In this document: piece after piece, positions 25,245-33,845 of the stretch
Layout of the letters: every line of letters begins with the position of its first letter
How positions within the stretch are numbered: the stretch's first letter is position 1
From: Chryseobacterium gleum
GTDB lineage: Bacteria > Bacteroidota > Bacteroidia > Flavobacteriales_D > Crocinitomicaceae
Assembly: GCA_945897565.1 (NCBI GenBank)
Contig: CAMDFN010000006.1
Location: 1 to 64,000 of the forward strand
Reading direction: 5' to 3'
DNA length: 64,000 nt
Program-made: the position numbers and the translations under genes
The notes under the pieces: model-generated
The model's input: the letters and a program-made list of their open reading frames with translations, nothing else
What the model was told of the DNA's origin: nothing
The model's database searches: none

Positions 25245-25907
25245 ATGAAAAAAAGCATCATCATTACGGCAGGTGGCATAGGGAAACGCATGGAAAGCGA
25301 ACTTCCTAAACAATTTTTGCTGCTTGGTTCCAAACCTGTTTTGATACACGCGCTCGAACGTTTTTTTGAATTTGATCCAAATGCGCAACTCATCATTACT
25401 CTCCCCAAAGATTGGGTAAATCACTGGAAAGAACTCTTGACCAAATACAACACCCAAATTCCGCACGAGTTAGTGGACGGCGGCAACGAAAGATTCCACT
25501 CTATTCAAAATGCATTGACAATTTGTACGGGAGATCAAATTGCTATTCACGATGGTGTAAGGCCCCTTGTAAGTATTTCCACTATTGAGCGTTGTTTCAA
25601 TGGCCTTCAACTTTCAAATGCTGTTGTTCCGGTTCTGAGTCTAAAAGATTCCATAAGAATGGGGAAGCCAGAAATATCAGAAAGTGTGGATAGATCTAAC
25701 TATTATCTTGTGCATACACCGCAATGTTTTGAGGCAAACATCCTTAAAAAAGCTTATTTACAAGGCTACCAGCCGCACTTTACCGACGACGCGAGTGTTG
25801 TAGAAGCAATGGGAATATGCCCTCTATTGGTCTTGAGTAACGAAGAAAACATCAAAATCACGAGCCCAACAGATTTAAAAATCCTCAACGCACTCCTGCA
25901 TCCATGA
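25245..25907 (+). CDS. ispD: 2-C-methyl-D-erythritol 4-phosphate cytidylyltransferase
   Basis: A 220-residue enzyme of the non-mevalonate isoprenoid pathway; it joins CTP and MEP to give CDP-ME. It has the nucleotide loop TAGGIGKRMESELPKQF at the N-terminus, the conserved AIHDGVRPLVS near residue 100, and the TPQCF motif near 160. The product feeds isoprenoids, including the carotenoids made by the cluster at 36-39 kb. The stop overlaps the next gene by ATGA. Confidence 0.95.
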   Translation: MKKSIIITAGGIGKRMESELPKQFLLLGSKPVLIHALERFFEFDPNAQLIITLPKDWVNHWKELLTKYNTQIPHELVDGGNERFHSIQNALTICTGDQIAIHDGVRPLVSISTIERCFNGLQLSNAVVPVLSLKDSIRMGKPEISESVDRSNYYLVHTPQCFEANILKKAYLQGYQPHFTDDASVVEAMGICPLLVLSNEENIKITSPTDLKILNALLHP

Positions 25908-26806
25908 ATTTAATTGCTCCACCTTCACTCCAAACTGGCGACCTCGTTTATTTGTGCGCGCCTGCCAAAGCCATTGAAGAACACTATGTGATAGCAGCTG
26001 AACAATGGTTGTCTCAGATTGGCATTCGCTGCATTAGAAGTAAACATTTAGCAGGCCGGCACCATTATTTTTCCGGTACAGAACTAGAGCGTTTGGCAGA
26101 CTTACAAGAAGGTTTAGATCATCCGGAAGCAAAAGCAATTTGGTGCATGAGAGGTGGTTATGGCAGTATTCAATTATTGGATGGTTTGCAATGGGCTCAG
26201 TTTATCCGCGAGCCAAAATGGCTGATCGGCTTTTCTGATATTTGTGTGCTACACCACAAGATACAGTCTCTGGGTTTTCAAAGTATTCATGGCACCATGG
26301 CTTTGAACATTGATAAAAATAGCGATCAAGCGAAACAACGGCTGCGAGATTTATTATTTGGGCAACGCAAAAGTTTTGAAATCGAGGCCCATCCTTTGAA
26401 TCAAATAGGTGCTTGCACTGGACAACTGATCGGTGGTAATTTGAGTATTGTATATAGTATGCTCGCTAACCCAGATGCCTATGACTTTCGCGAAGCCATA
26501 CTTTTCATTGAAGATCTAGCAGAACATTTATATCACATAGACCGCATGCTGCATGCGCTGCGACGCGCTGGCGCTTTGGAACAAATCAATGGATTAATTA
26601 TTGGCGGCATGACCGATTTAGAAGATACGGACGTGCCTTTCGGAAAATCTCTAGAGGCACTCATATTAGCACACTTTCCCTATCGGAAAATCCCCATTTG
26701 TTTCGATTTTCCTGTCGGGCATATTGACGATAATCAGGCTTTAGCCTTGGGCGCATCGGCACACTTAGAGGTGAATGCTGCACGCGTTGTTTTGAACTAT
26801 CTATAA
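25904..26806 (+). CDS. LD-carboxypeptidase (S66 family)
   Basis: 300 residues. The S66 fold is shown by MRGGYGSIQLLD near residue 83, the nucleophile segment WLIGFSDI, the acidic element IEDLAEHLYHIDRML and the final FPVGHIDDNQALALG, which carries the catalytic His. These enzymes cleave the L-D bond of murein tetrapeptides during peptidoglycan recycling, or related peptides such as microcin C7. There is no signal peptide, so it is cytoplasmic. The start overlaps ispD by 4 nt. Confidence 0.92.
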   Translation: MNLIAPPSLQTGDLVYLCAPAKAIEEHYVIAAEQWLSQIGIRCIRSKHLAGRHHYFSGTELERLADLQEGLDHPEAKAIWCMRGGYGSIQLLDGLQWAQFIREPKWLIGFSDICVLHHKIQSLGFQSIHGTMALNIDKNSDQAKQRLRDLLFGQRKSFEIEAHPLNQIGACTGQLIGGNLSIVYSMLANPDAYDFREAILFIEDLAEHLYHIDRMLHALRRAGALEQINGLIIGGMTDLEDTDVPFGKSLEALILAHFPYRKIPICFDFPVGHIDDNQALALGASAHLEVNAARVVLNYL

Positions 26807-26847
26807 TCGTTCTAAATAGCTTGTGTCAGCTGATTATCTTGGCGACA

Positions 26848-26881
26848 TTTGTGACTATTAGCTGTTCTTGACTTAAATTTG
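26848..26881 (+). promoter_or_regulatory. sdhCAB promoter
   Basis: TTTG (26848-26851), 22 nt, then TAAATTTG (26874-26881). The -7 element matches exactly and the spacing fits the flavobacterial TTG-N17-23-TAnnTTTG range. It lies 24 nt before the sdhC ATG. Confidence 0.7.
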
Positions 26882-26905
26882 CAACACTACAAATGAAAGA
26901 TACTT

Positions 26906-27760
26906 ATGAGTAATTCTGTAATTTTTAAATCTTCAATCGGCAAAAAGGTCTTTATGGCCCTCACCGGACTTTTTCTCTGTACGTTTTTGGTTGGCCACTT
27001 ACTTGGCAACCTTCAACTTATCCTCAAAACAGGCGAAGAAGGCCGCCGCGCATTTAACGAATACGCCTATTTCATGGGGCACAACCCCTTTATCAAAATC
27101 CTTTCTTACGTCACCTATGCAGCTATCCTGATTCACATCATTGACGGTATTGCGCTCACCATTCAAAATAAAAAAGCCCGCCCAGTGGCTTATGCTTACA
27201 GCAAACCCGGTGCAAACTCTAGCTCTGCTAGCCGCAGCATGGCTATTTTAGGCACACTTATTTTGGTATTCTTAGCTACACACATGGCCAACTTCTGGTG
27301 GAAAATGAAAATAAAAGAAGACGTTCCGCTGCATACCTACAAATTAGAAATGGACAACCCAATGATGGGTGCGGCCAATGCAGAACTTTACTACACACAC
27401 GTGCCGGGCATTCAACCTATTCCAAAAGACGGAAAAAATATTGTAGAAAAAGGAACTGACCTTTACATCAAAGGCACAAACGTTAAAGTTGCCGAAGGCT
27501 ACCGCGACCTACACACTTTGGTCATGGACTTCTTCAGCAAAAGTAAAAATGAAGGTGCGCTTTTTGCCGTATTGTTTTACTTGATCTCAATGATTGTTTT
27601 GGCCTACCATCTTTTACATGGTTTCCAAAGTGCTTTCCAATCTTTAGGCATCAATCATCCAAAATACACCCCACTGATCAAAATAATCGGAGCTGGCTTT
27701 GCCATTATTGTTCCGTTTTTGTTTGCGATTATTCCCGTTATTATTTACATGAATCACTAG
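26906..27760 (+). CDS. sdhC: Succinate dehydrogenase cytochrome b subunit (enlarged)
   Basis: 284 residues with five transmembrane helices (about 14-34, 64-85, 111-132, 217-240, 259-281). Histidines suitable for di-haem binding lie in helices 1 to 4 (H31, H77, H126, H235), as in the single-subunit anchor of Bacteroidota/Wolinella type SDH. Family members are usually about 220-230 residues; the excess is a hydrophilic stretch of about 65 residues between helices 3 and 4 (134-200). It is first in sdhCAB, 10 bp before sdhA. Confidence 0.93.
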   Translation: MSNSVIFKSSIGKKVFMALTGLFLCTFLVGHLLGNLQLILKTGEEGRRAFNEYAYFMGHNPFIKILSYVTYAAILIHIIDGIALTIQNKKARPVAYAYSKPGANSSSASRSMAILGTLILVFLATHMANFWWKMKIKEDVPLHTYKLEMDNPMMGAANAELYYTHVPGIQPIPKDGKNIVEKGTDLYIKGTNVKVAEGYRDLHTLVMDFFSKSKNEGALFAVLFYLISMIVLAYHLLHGFQSAFQSLGINHPKYTPLIKIIGAGFAIIVPFLFAIIPVIIYMNH

Positions 27761-27770
27761 GAATCAGGCT

Positions 27771-29783
27771 ATGTCAACACTAAATTCGCGCATTCCAGAA
27801 GGTCCAATTTCAGAAAAATGGACCAACCACAAAAACCACATGAAGCTGGTTGCACCCAACAACCGTCCCAAAATCGATGTAATCGTTGTTGGAACAGGTT
27901 TGGCTGGCGCTTCTGCAGCAGCCTCTCTTGGCGAGATGGGCTACAACGTTAAGGCGTTTTGTTTCCAAGATTCTCCGCGCAGAGCACACTCTATTGCCGC
28001 CCAAGGTGGTATCAACGCAGCTAAAAATTACCAAAATGACGGCGACTCCATTTACCGTCTCTTTTACGACACAATCAAAGGTGGTGACTACCGTGCACGC
28101 GAAGCCAACGTTTACCGTTTGGCAGAAGTCTCAGGTAATATCATCGACCAATGTGTGGCACAAGGTGTTCCATTTGCACGTGAATACGGAGGTCTCTTAG
28201 ACAACCGTTCTTTCGGCGGAACGCAAGTGCAACGTACATTCTATGCAGCTGGGCAAACTGGCCAACAACTTTTATTAGGTGCTTATTCAGCGCTCTCTCG
28301 TCAAATTGGCTTGGGTCGTGTGAAAATGTATCACCGTCACGAAATGATGGACCTCGTTAAAGTAGACGGAAAAGCACGCGGCATTATCGCTAGAAACCTC
28401 GTTACTGGTGAGCTCGAACGCCATTCAGCCCATGCAGTTGTCATCGCTTCTGGTGGTTATGGAAACGTTTACTTCCTCTCGACAAACGCCATGGGTAGTA
28501 ACGTATCAGCAGCTTGGAAAGTGCACAAAAAAGGAGCGCTTTTTGCAAACCCTTGCTTTGTACAAATTCACCCAACTTGTATTCCGGTACACGGCAGCAA
28601 TCAGTCCAAGCTTACACTCATGTCTGAGTCTTTGCGCAACTCCGGCCGTATTTGGGTTCCTATGAAAAAAGAAGATGCTGAAGCCATTCGCGAAGGCAGC
28701 TTGAAACCCACTCAAATTGCCGAAGAAGACCGCGACTACTTCTTAGAAAGACGCTACCCCGCTTTCGGTAACCTAGTGCCGCGCGATGTCGCTTCTAGAG
28801 CAGCTAAAGAAAGATGCGATGCCGGTTTTGGTATTGAAGCAAATGATACCAACGAAGGTGTTTACCTCGACTTCGCGACTGAAATTCGCAGCAAAGGTCG
28901 CCAATCTGCTTTTTCACAAGGAGACCACAACCCTACCGATGAAAAAATCATTGCACTCGGTAAAAAATGGATTGAAGAGAAGTATGGTAACTTATTTCAG
29001 ATGTACCAAAAAATTACCGACGACAACCCTTACGAAACACCAATGAAAATCTACCCAGCCGTTCACTACACAATGGGTGGTGTTTGGGTAGATTACAACC
29101 TTCAAAGTAGTATCCCCGGTTGTTTTGTAACTGGTGAAGCCAACTTCTCAGACCACGGTGCCAACCGTCTAGGTGCTTCTGCCCTTATGCAAGGTTTGGC
29201 CGACGGCTATTTCGTCTTGCCTTACACCATCTCAGATTACCTTGCCGACGATATTCGTACAGGTAAAATCTCTACTGACAGTCCAGAGTTCGAACAAGCA
29301 GAGTCAGAAGTTAAATTTAGTATTGACCGTTTTCTTGAAAACAAAGGCACCAAATCTGTCGATCACTTTCACAAACGTCTTGGACTCATTATGTGGAACA
29401 GCGTAGGGATGGCACGCAACGAAGAGGGTTTAAAAGCAGCCATAGAAGAAATTGCTGCGCTGCGCGAAGAATTCTACAAAGATGTTTTTGTGCCTGGCGA
29501 CGCCAACGAAATGAATCCAGAACTCGATAAAGCCATGCGCGTTGCTGACTTCATCGAACTAGGCCAACTTATGGCAGTAGATGCCTTGCGCCGAGAAGAG
29601 TCTTGTGGTGGGCATTTCCGCGAAGAATATCAAGATAGCGAAGGTGAAACGCTCCGCGACGACGAAAATTTCAAATACGTTGCTTCTTGGGAATACCAAG
29701 ATGGCGATGCCAAAAAAGCGGCGCTTCACAAAGAGGCCCTCAATTATGAGTTCATTAAAATTGCAGCACGCAACTATAAATAA
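27771..29783 (+). CDS. sdhA: Succinate dehydrogenase flavoprotein subunit
   Basis: 670 residues. The FAD motif [19 protein letters not shown] lies near residue 40. The covalent-flavin histidine lies in [11 protein letters not shown], and the substrate-site segments include [12 protein letters not shown] and [12 protein letters not shown]. It oxidises succinate to fumarate, passing electrons to SdhB and the membrane quinone through SdhC. The size fits the Bacteroidota subclass. It is in an operon with sdhC upstream and sdhB 6 bp downstream. Confidence 0.98.
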   Translation: MSTLNSRIPEGPISEKWTNHKNHMKLVAPNNRPKIDVIVVGTGLAGASAAASLGEMGYNVKAFCFQDSPRRAHSIAAQGGINAAKNYQNDGDSIYRLFYDTIKGGDYRAREANVYRLAEVSGNIIDQCVAQGVPFAREYGGLLDNRSFGGTQVQRTFYAAGQTGQQLLLGAYSALSRQIGLGRVKMYHRHEMMDLVKVDGKARGIIARNLVTGELERHSAHAVVIASGGYGNVYFLSTNAMGSNVSAAWKVHKKGALFANPCFVQIHPTCIPVHGSNQSKLTLMSESLRNSGRIWVPMKKEDAEAIREGSLKPTQIAEEDRDYFLERRYPAFGNLVPRDVASRAAKERCDAGFGIEANDTNEGVYLDFATEIRSKGRQSAFSQGDHNPTDEKIIALGKKWIEEKYGNLFQMYQKITDDNPYETPMKIYPAVHYTMGGVWVDYNLQSSIPGCFVTGEANFSDHGANRLGASALMQGLADGYFVLPYTISDYLADDIRTGKISTDSPEFEQAESEVKFSIDRFLENKGTKSVDHFHKRLGLIMWNSVGMARNEEGLKAAIEEIAALREEFYKDVFVPGDANEMNPELDKAMRVADFIELGQLMAVDALRREESCGGHFREEYQDSEGETLRDDENFKYVASWEYQDGDAKKAALHKEALNYEFIKIAARNYK

Positions 29784-29789
29784 ATAGAT

Positions 29790-30557
29790 ATGGCTTCAAA
29801 ATTCATCAACATTACGCTCAAAATCTGGAGACAAAAAAATACCAATGCAAAAGGTGGTATTGAAACGTATAGCCTTGCTAACGTCTCGACAGATAGTTCT
29901 TTTCTTGAAATGCTCGACCAACTCAATGAGCAACTGATCAATGCGCAAAAAGAACCTGTAGCATTCGATCACGACTGTCGTGAAGGCATCTGCGGAATGT
30001 GCTCCTTGTATATCAACGGGCGTGCACACGGCCCTGAAACAGGAACCACCACATGCCAGTTACACATGCGTAGTTTCACTGATGGAGACACAATCTACGT
30101 TGAGCCATGGAGATCACGTGCCTTCCCAATTGTCAAAGACCTTGTTGTGGACCGCTCTGCTTTTGACCGCATACAACAGGTGGGTGGTTTTGTTTCGGTA
30201 AATACTTCAGGGCGCACCATGGACGCCAACGCCATTCCAATTCCAAAAACAGATGCAGACAAAGCTTTTGAAGCGGCGGCTTGCATTGGTTGTGGTGCTT
30301 GTGTTGCAACTTGCAAAAACGGCTCGGCAATGTTATTTGTAGGTGCTAAAATTTCACAATACGCGCTATTGCCGCAAGGAAAGGTAGAGGCTAAAGACCG
30401 CGCACTGAATATGGTTCGCCAAATGGATGAAGAAGGTTTTGGGAACTGTACCAATACTGGTGCTTGTGAAGTGGAATGTCCTAAAGGAATCTCTTTAGAA
30501 AACATCGCGCGCATGAACCGTGAGTTCTTAAGTGCAGCACTTACTTCAGACAAATAA
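29790..30557 (+). CDS. sdhB: Succinate dehydrogenase iron-sulfur subunit
   Basis: 255 residues with a [2Fe-2S] domain ([18 protein letters not shown], then a Cys in TTTCQLHMR), the [4Fe-4S] motif [12 protein letters not shown] and the [3Fe-4S] motif [12 protein letters not shown]. It carries electrons from the flavin in SdhA to the haems in SdhC. It is the last gene of the sdhCAB operon, and a strong terminator follows. Confidence 0.98.
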   Translation: MASKFINITLKIWRQKNTNAKGGIETYSLANVSTDSSFLEMLDQLNEQLINAQKEPVAFDHDCREGICGMCSLYINGRAHGPETGTTTCQLHMRSFTDGDTIYVEPWRSRAFPIVKDLVVDRSAFDRIQQVGGFVSVNTSGRTMDANAIPIPKTDADKAFEAAACIGCGACVATCKNGSAMLFVGAKISQYALLPQGKVEAKDRALNMVRQMDEEGFGNCTNTGACEVECPKGISLENIARMNREFLSAALTSDK

Positions 30558-30572
30558 GAAATCTAATACAAC

Positions 30573-30602
30573 AAAAAGGGCGGTCAATGACCGCCCTTTT
30601 TT
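30573..30602 (+). terminator. sdhCAB terminator
   Basis: A perfect 13-bp stem (AAAAAGGGCGGTC and GACCGCCCTTTTT) around AAT, with a continuing T run. On the other strand it can also end the small membrane protein gene. Confidence 0.92.
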
Positions 30603-30620
30603 ATTTGATGAAAACTAGAA

Positions 30621-30848
30621 TTACTTCAGTTTTTGTCCTTCTTTATTGTACCAACCTTGGTTGTCTTTGATTTCTACAGGAACGTTAGATTTGTCGCTCG
30701 CGCGCTTTTGCGTGCGCATCCAGTAATAAAAGCCAAAAAAACCAAGTAAGACAAGTGCTGTATTGAAGTAGTTTTGAACCATTTCAAAAAAGCCAAAAGC
30801 CCATTGAAATAGATCGCCAATTTTGTATATAAAGTCTGTCCAGGTCAT
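30621..30848 (-). CDS. Small single-pass membrane protein
   Basis: 75 residues. An amphipathic N-terminal helix and one transmembrane segment (about 26-45, NTALVLLGFFGFYYWMRTQK) are followed by a charged tail ending DNQGWYNKEGQKLK. The ATG lies 19 nt after an exact -7 element, TACATTTG (30875-30868). It is convergent with sdhB across the shared terminator. It resembles the short conserved proteins (DUF6341-like) of Flavobacteria, but I am not certain of the family and no role is known. Confidence 0.7.
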   Translation of the reverse strand: MTWTDFIYKIGDLFQWAFGFFEMVQNYFNTALVLLGFFGFYYWMRTQKRASDKSNVPVEIKDNQGWYNKEGQKLK

Positions 30849-30904
30849 GTGTTGTTCTTTTATAGGGCAAATGTACTACAAATTTTAATAAATAAAGTGT
30901 TGAC

Positions 30905-31624
30905 TTAAATTTCTCCCATCAATGCAAGCGTTTCTTTGGCCGCTGCCTGTTCTGCTTCTTTTTTTGAGAACCCTTTGCCTTTTCCATAGCTTGTGCGATT
31001 GATCTGAACGGTCATCTCGTAGATTGCTTTTCCGTCGGTAAATTGTTCTGATAACAAAACAAATTCAAGGCTTAGTTTCTTGCGCTGGCACCAAATAAAA
31101 AGAGCAGATTTAAAGTCTAGCTCTTCTTCGAGAACCTTATTGAGGTCAAGGTGTTTTCTAAAAACTGTATTCTTAAGTACGCGCTGGGTGCTCACAAAAC
31201 CCCCATCTAGATAAATAGCGCCAATGAGCGCTTCAAAAGCATTGCCTTCTAAGCCCACTAAATTAATGCTTCTCCCTTGGCTATAGATAAGGTGCTTCCT
31301 GATGCCCATTCGCTCACCAATGGTAGCTAAAGACTTTCGGTTCACTATTTTTGACTTGATTTTGGTCAGTTGACCTTCGTCTAGTTCAGGGTATTTATCA
31401 TATACAAAAGAAGCCACAACGGCATCAAGAATGGAATCACCTAAAAACTCGAGCCTTTCGTTTGCAGCCAATAGATGTTGGTCAGACAAAGAGCTTTTGT
31501 GGGTTAGCGCCTGTACGAAAAATGAAATGTTTTGAGGCTTATAGCCAAATTGAGCCAAAACAAAGCGAATAACGTCTAGCTCTTCGTTTGTTTTCTTCTT
31601 TTTGAAGAGAGGAATTTTGAGCAA
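30905..31624 (-). CDS. rnc: Ribonuclease III
   Basis: 239 residues. The catalytic domain shows the signature ERLEFLGDSILDAVVA (about 61-76) and the second acidic patch NAFEALIGAIYLDGG, whose Asp and Glu bind Mg2+. A C-terminal double-stranded RNA-binding domain ends GKGFSKKEAEQAAAKETL. It processes rRNA and cuts double-stranded RNA. It is last in acpP-fabF-rnc, 1 bp after fabF, an arrangement common in Bacteroidota. Confidence 0.97.
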   Translation of the reverse strand: MLKIPLFKKKKTNEELDVIRFVLAQFGYKPQNISFFVQALTHKSSLSDQHLLAANERLEFLGDSILDAVVASFVYDKYPELDEGQLTKIKSKIVNRKSLATIGERMGIRKHLIYSQGRSINLVGLEGNAFEALIGAIYLDGGFVSTQRVLKNTVFRKHLDLNKVLEEELDFKSALFIWCQRKKLSLEFVLLSEQFTDGKAIYEMTVQINRTSYGKGKGFSKKEAEQAAAKETLALMGEI

Positions 31625-31625
31625 T

Positions 31626-32879
31626 TTATGCTTTAAATTTCTTTACGATGATGGAGGTATTGTGACCCCCAAAACCAAAGGTGTTAGACAAAGCGATATT
31701 TACTGTGCGCGCTTGTGGCTGATGAAAAGTAAAGTTTAATTTTGGGTCTAGCTCGGGGTCGTCGGTAAAGTGATTGATGGTTGGCGGAACGATGTCGTTT
31801 TTTACCGCAAGCACACAAGCCACCGCCTCGATGGCGCCGGCAGCACCTAAAAGGTGGCCCGTCATGGATTTGGTTGAACTGATGTTCAGGTTATAGGCGT
31901 GTTCGCCAAAAACGTGCTGGATAGCTTTTACTTCTGCGATATCGCCAAGAGGTGTAGAGGTTCCGTGCACATTTACGTAGTCAATTTGAGAAGGGTCGAT
32001 TTCGGCGTCTTCTAGAGCCGCGAGCATGGTGTTGCGTGCTCCCAAGCCTTCTGGGTGAGGTGCAGTCATGTGATAGGCGTCGCCAGACATGCCGCCGCCG
32101 ATTACCTCAGCATAAATTTTTGCACCGCGCTTGATGGCATGCTCGTATTCTTCGAGAATAAGGCAACCAGAGCCTTCGCCAAGCACAAAGCCGTCGCGAT
32201 CGAGGTCAAACGGGCGTGATGCGGTTTCTGGGGAGTCATTGCGAGTAGAAAGTGCTTTTAAAGCATTGAAACCACCCATGCCCATTTCGTTTACGCCAGC
32301 TTCTGAACCACCAGTAACAATGGCATCGGCTTTCCCTAAACGAATGAGGTTAAATGCGTCAATAATAGCATTGGTTGCAGAAGCACAAGCGGATACACAT
32401 ACGTAGTTAGGCCCGCGTAAACCATATTTAATTGAAATATGACCAGCTGCAATATCGGCAATCATTTTTGGAATAAAGAAAGGATTAAAGCGAGGCGTTC
32501 CGTCTCCACTAAAATACTCTCTAGCTTCCTCTTGGAACGTTTTAAGGCCTCCAACTCCTGAGCCCCAAATGACACCAATGCGGTCTAGGTTGGGGTTGGA
32601 CTCAAGCAAAGCAGAGTCTGCCATAGCTTCCGTTGAAGTAACTATGGCATACTGCGAAAATTGATCAAGCTTGCGCCCTTCCTTTTTGTCCATGTGGTCT
32701 TCCACATTGAAGTCTTTCAATTCACAGGCAAACTGTGTTTTGAAAAGAGCAGCGTTAAATTGTTTAATGGGTGCGGCACCGCTTTTGCCCGCCAATAAGG
32801 CATCCCAGTATTCTTGTACTGTGTTGCCTATTGGCGTAAGTGCACCAAGACCTGTTACAACAACTCTTTTTAATTGCAT
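31626..32879 (-). CDS. fabF: 3-oxoacyl-ACP synthase II
   Basis: A 417-residue condensing enzyme of fatty acid elongation. The catalytic triad is visible: the nucleophile Cys in CVSACASATNAI (near 165), His in VNVHGTSTPLGD (near 305) and His in STKSMTGHLLGAAG (near 340). It condenses malonyl-ACP with acyl-ACP in the cytoplasm. It lies 31 bp downstream of acpP, whose product is its carrier. Confidence 0.98.
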   Translation of the reverse strand: MQLKRVVVTGLGALTPIGNTVQEYWDALLAGKSGAAPIKQFNAALFKTQFACELKDFNVEDHMDKKEGRKLDQFSQYAIVTSTEAMADSALLESNPNLDRIGVIWGSGVGGLKTFQEEAREYFSGDGTPRFNPFFIPKMIADIAAGHISIKYGLRGPNYVCVSACASATNAIIDAFNLIRLGKADAIVTGGSEAGVNEMGMGGFNALKALSTRNDSPETASRPFDLDRDGFVLGEGSGCLILEEYEHAIKRGAKIYAEVIGGGMSGDAYHMTAPHPEGLGARNTMLAALEDAEIDPSQIDYVNVHGTSTPLGDIAEVKAIQHVFGEHAYNLNISSTKSMTGHLLGAAGAIEAVACVLAVKNDIVPPTINHFTDDPELDPKLNFTFHQPQARTVNIALSNTFGFGGHNTSIIVKKFKA

Positions 32880-32910
32880 ACCCGTAAACTAAAAGGAATA
32901 GTGGGAATTA

Positions 32911-33144
32911 TTAGACGTTCGCAGCGATATAGTCAATGGCATCACCGACAGTTTGGATACCTTCTGCTTTATCATCTGGAATAGAAATGTTGAATTGTTT
33001 CTCGAATTCCATGATTAACTCAACTGTGTCAAGTGAATCGGCACCCAAGTCATTAGTGAAACTAGCTTCGTTGGTTACTTCACTTTCTTCAACATTCAGT
33101 TTATCAACAATGATCGCGATAACTTTAGCTTTGATATCAGACAT
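32911..33144 (-). CDS. acpP: Acyl carrier protein
   Basis: A 77-residue acidic helical protein with the phosphopantetheine attachment motif [15 protein letters not shown] (Ser in DSL, about residue 37). It carries growing acyl chains for fabF. It is the first gene of acpP-fabF-rnc. I find no exact TAnnTTTG upstream; a near match with one extra T (TAAGTTTTG on the minus strand) lies about 60 nt before the ATG. Confidence 0.98.
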   Translation of the reverse strand: MSDIKAKVIAIIVDKLNVEESEVTNEASFTNDLGADSLDTVELIMEFEKQFNISIPDDKAEGIQTVGDAIDYIAANV

Positions 33145-33265
33145 TTTTTAAAATTTAAAGGTTTTAGCTTGCAAAGAAAAAAACTATCGACCAATAAACA
33201 AAACTTATCCCGATTTAATTTATCAACACTTCGCATCTCAAAGCCGTGGAATCCTACACTATGCT

Positions 33266-33273
33266 TAACTTTG
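33266..33273 (+). promoter_or_regulatory. -7 element TAACTTTG abutting purN
   Basis: An exact TAnnTTTG element that ends 8 nt before the preferred purN ATG (33282). It overlaps an earlier in-frame ATG, which therefore cannot be the start if this promoter is used. No -33 TTG is seen at the usual distance. Confidence 0.45.
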
Positions 33274-33281
33274 TAGCCGAA

Positions 33282-33845
33282 ATGCAAGAGCAATTAATTC
33301 TATTTATTTCTGGAAGAGGCAGTAACGCCCGTCAAATAATTCACTATTTCAATGATAATGAACGTGTTAGTGTGGTAGGGGTTCTCTCTAGTAAGGCTAA
33401 TTCGGAAATGGAGGCATTTTGTGAAGGCCAGCGCATTCCATTCTTTAATTTACTCGGAAAAGATTTTTCAAAATATCTTCAGATTTGCCAAGAACTCGGT
33501 GCAAGCCGGGTTATTTTAGCTGGGTTTCTCAAAAAAATACCAACGGAGTTCATCGCGGCGTTTCCGGACAAAATCATTAATATTCACCCCTCACTACTTC
33601 CAAATTATGGTGGTGCCGGCATGTATGGTCATCACGTGCATCGGGCAGTATGTGCCGCAAAAGAAGCTTTTAGCGGCATCAGTATTCATTTAGTTAATGA
33701 AGAATATGATAAAGGAAAGCTCCTTTTTCAACATGCGGTTGCGCTTTTAGAAAACGCAAATGCGAGTGAAGTCGAAGAAGCAGTCCGGTCTTTAGAAAAG
33801 CGGTATTTTGCAAAAGACCTTGACACCTATTTGTCGGGTTTATAA
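33282..33845 (+). CDS. purN: Phosphoribosylglycinamide formyltransferase
   Basis: I choose the ATG at 33282 (MQEQLILFISGRGSN), which places the Rossmann strand at the N-terminus as in known PurN; two earlier in-frame ATGs (33246, 33261) lie before or in the -7 element. The 187-residue protein has GRGSNARQI, the catalytic INIHPSLLPNYGG (Asn, His) and the final Asp region. It formylates GAR with 10-formyl-THF in purine synthesis. Its end overlaps the convergent kynU by 6 nt. Confidence 0.93.
   Translation: MQEQLILFISGRGSNARQIIHYFNDNERVSVVGVLSSKANSEMEAFCEGQRIPFFNLLGKDFSKYLQICQELGASRVILAGFLKKIPTEFIAAFPDKIINIHPSLLPNYGGAGMYGHHVHRAVCAAKEAFSGISIHLVNEEYDKGKLLFQHAVALLENANASEVEEAVRSLEKRYFAKDLDTYLSGL

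Noticed and set aside
26893-26913. Six-codon frame (MKDTYE) overlapping the sdhC start as a leader peptide
   Set aside because: Too short to judge, with no attenuator structure around it; probably chance.
30095-30553. 152-codon frame antisense to sdhB
   Set aside because: It mirrors the conserved Fe-S coding region and has no independent support.
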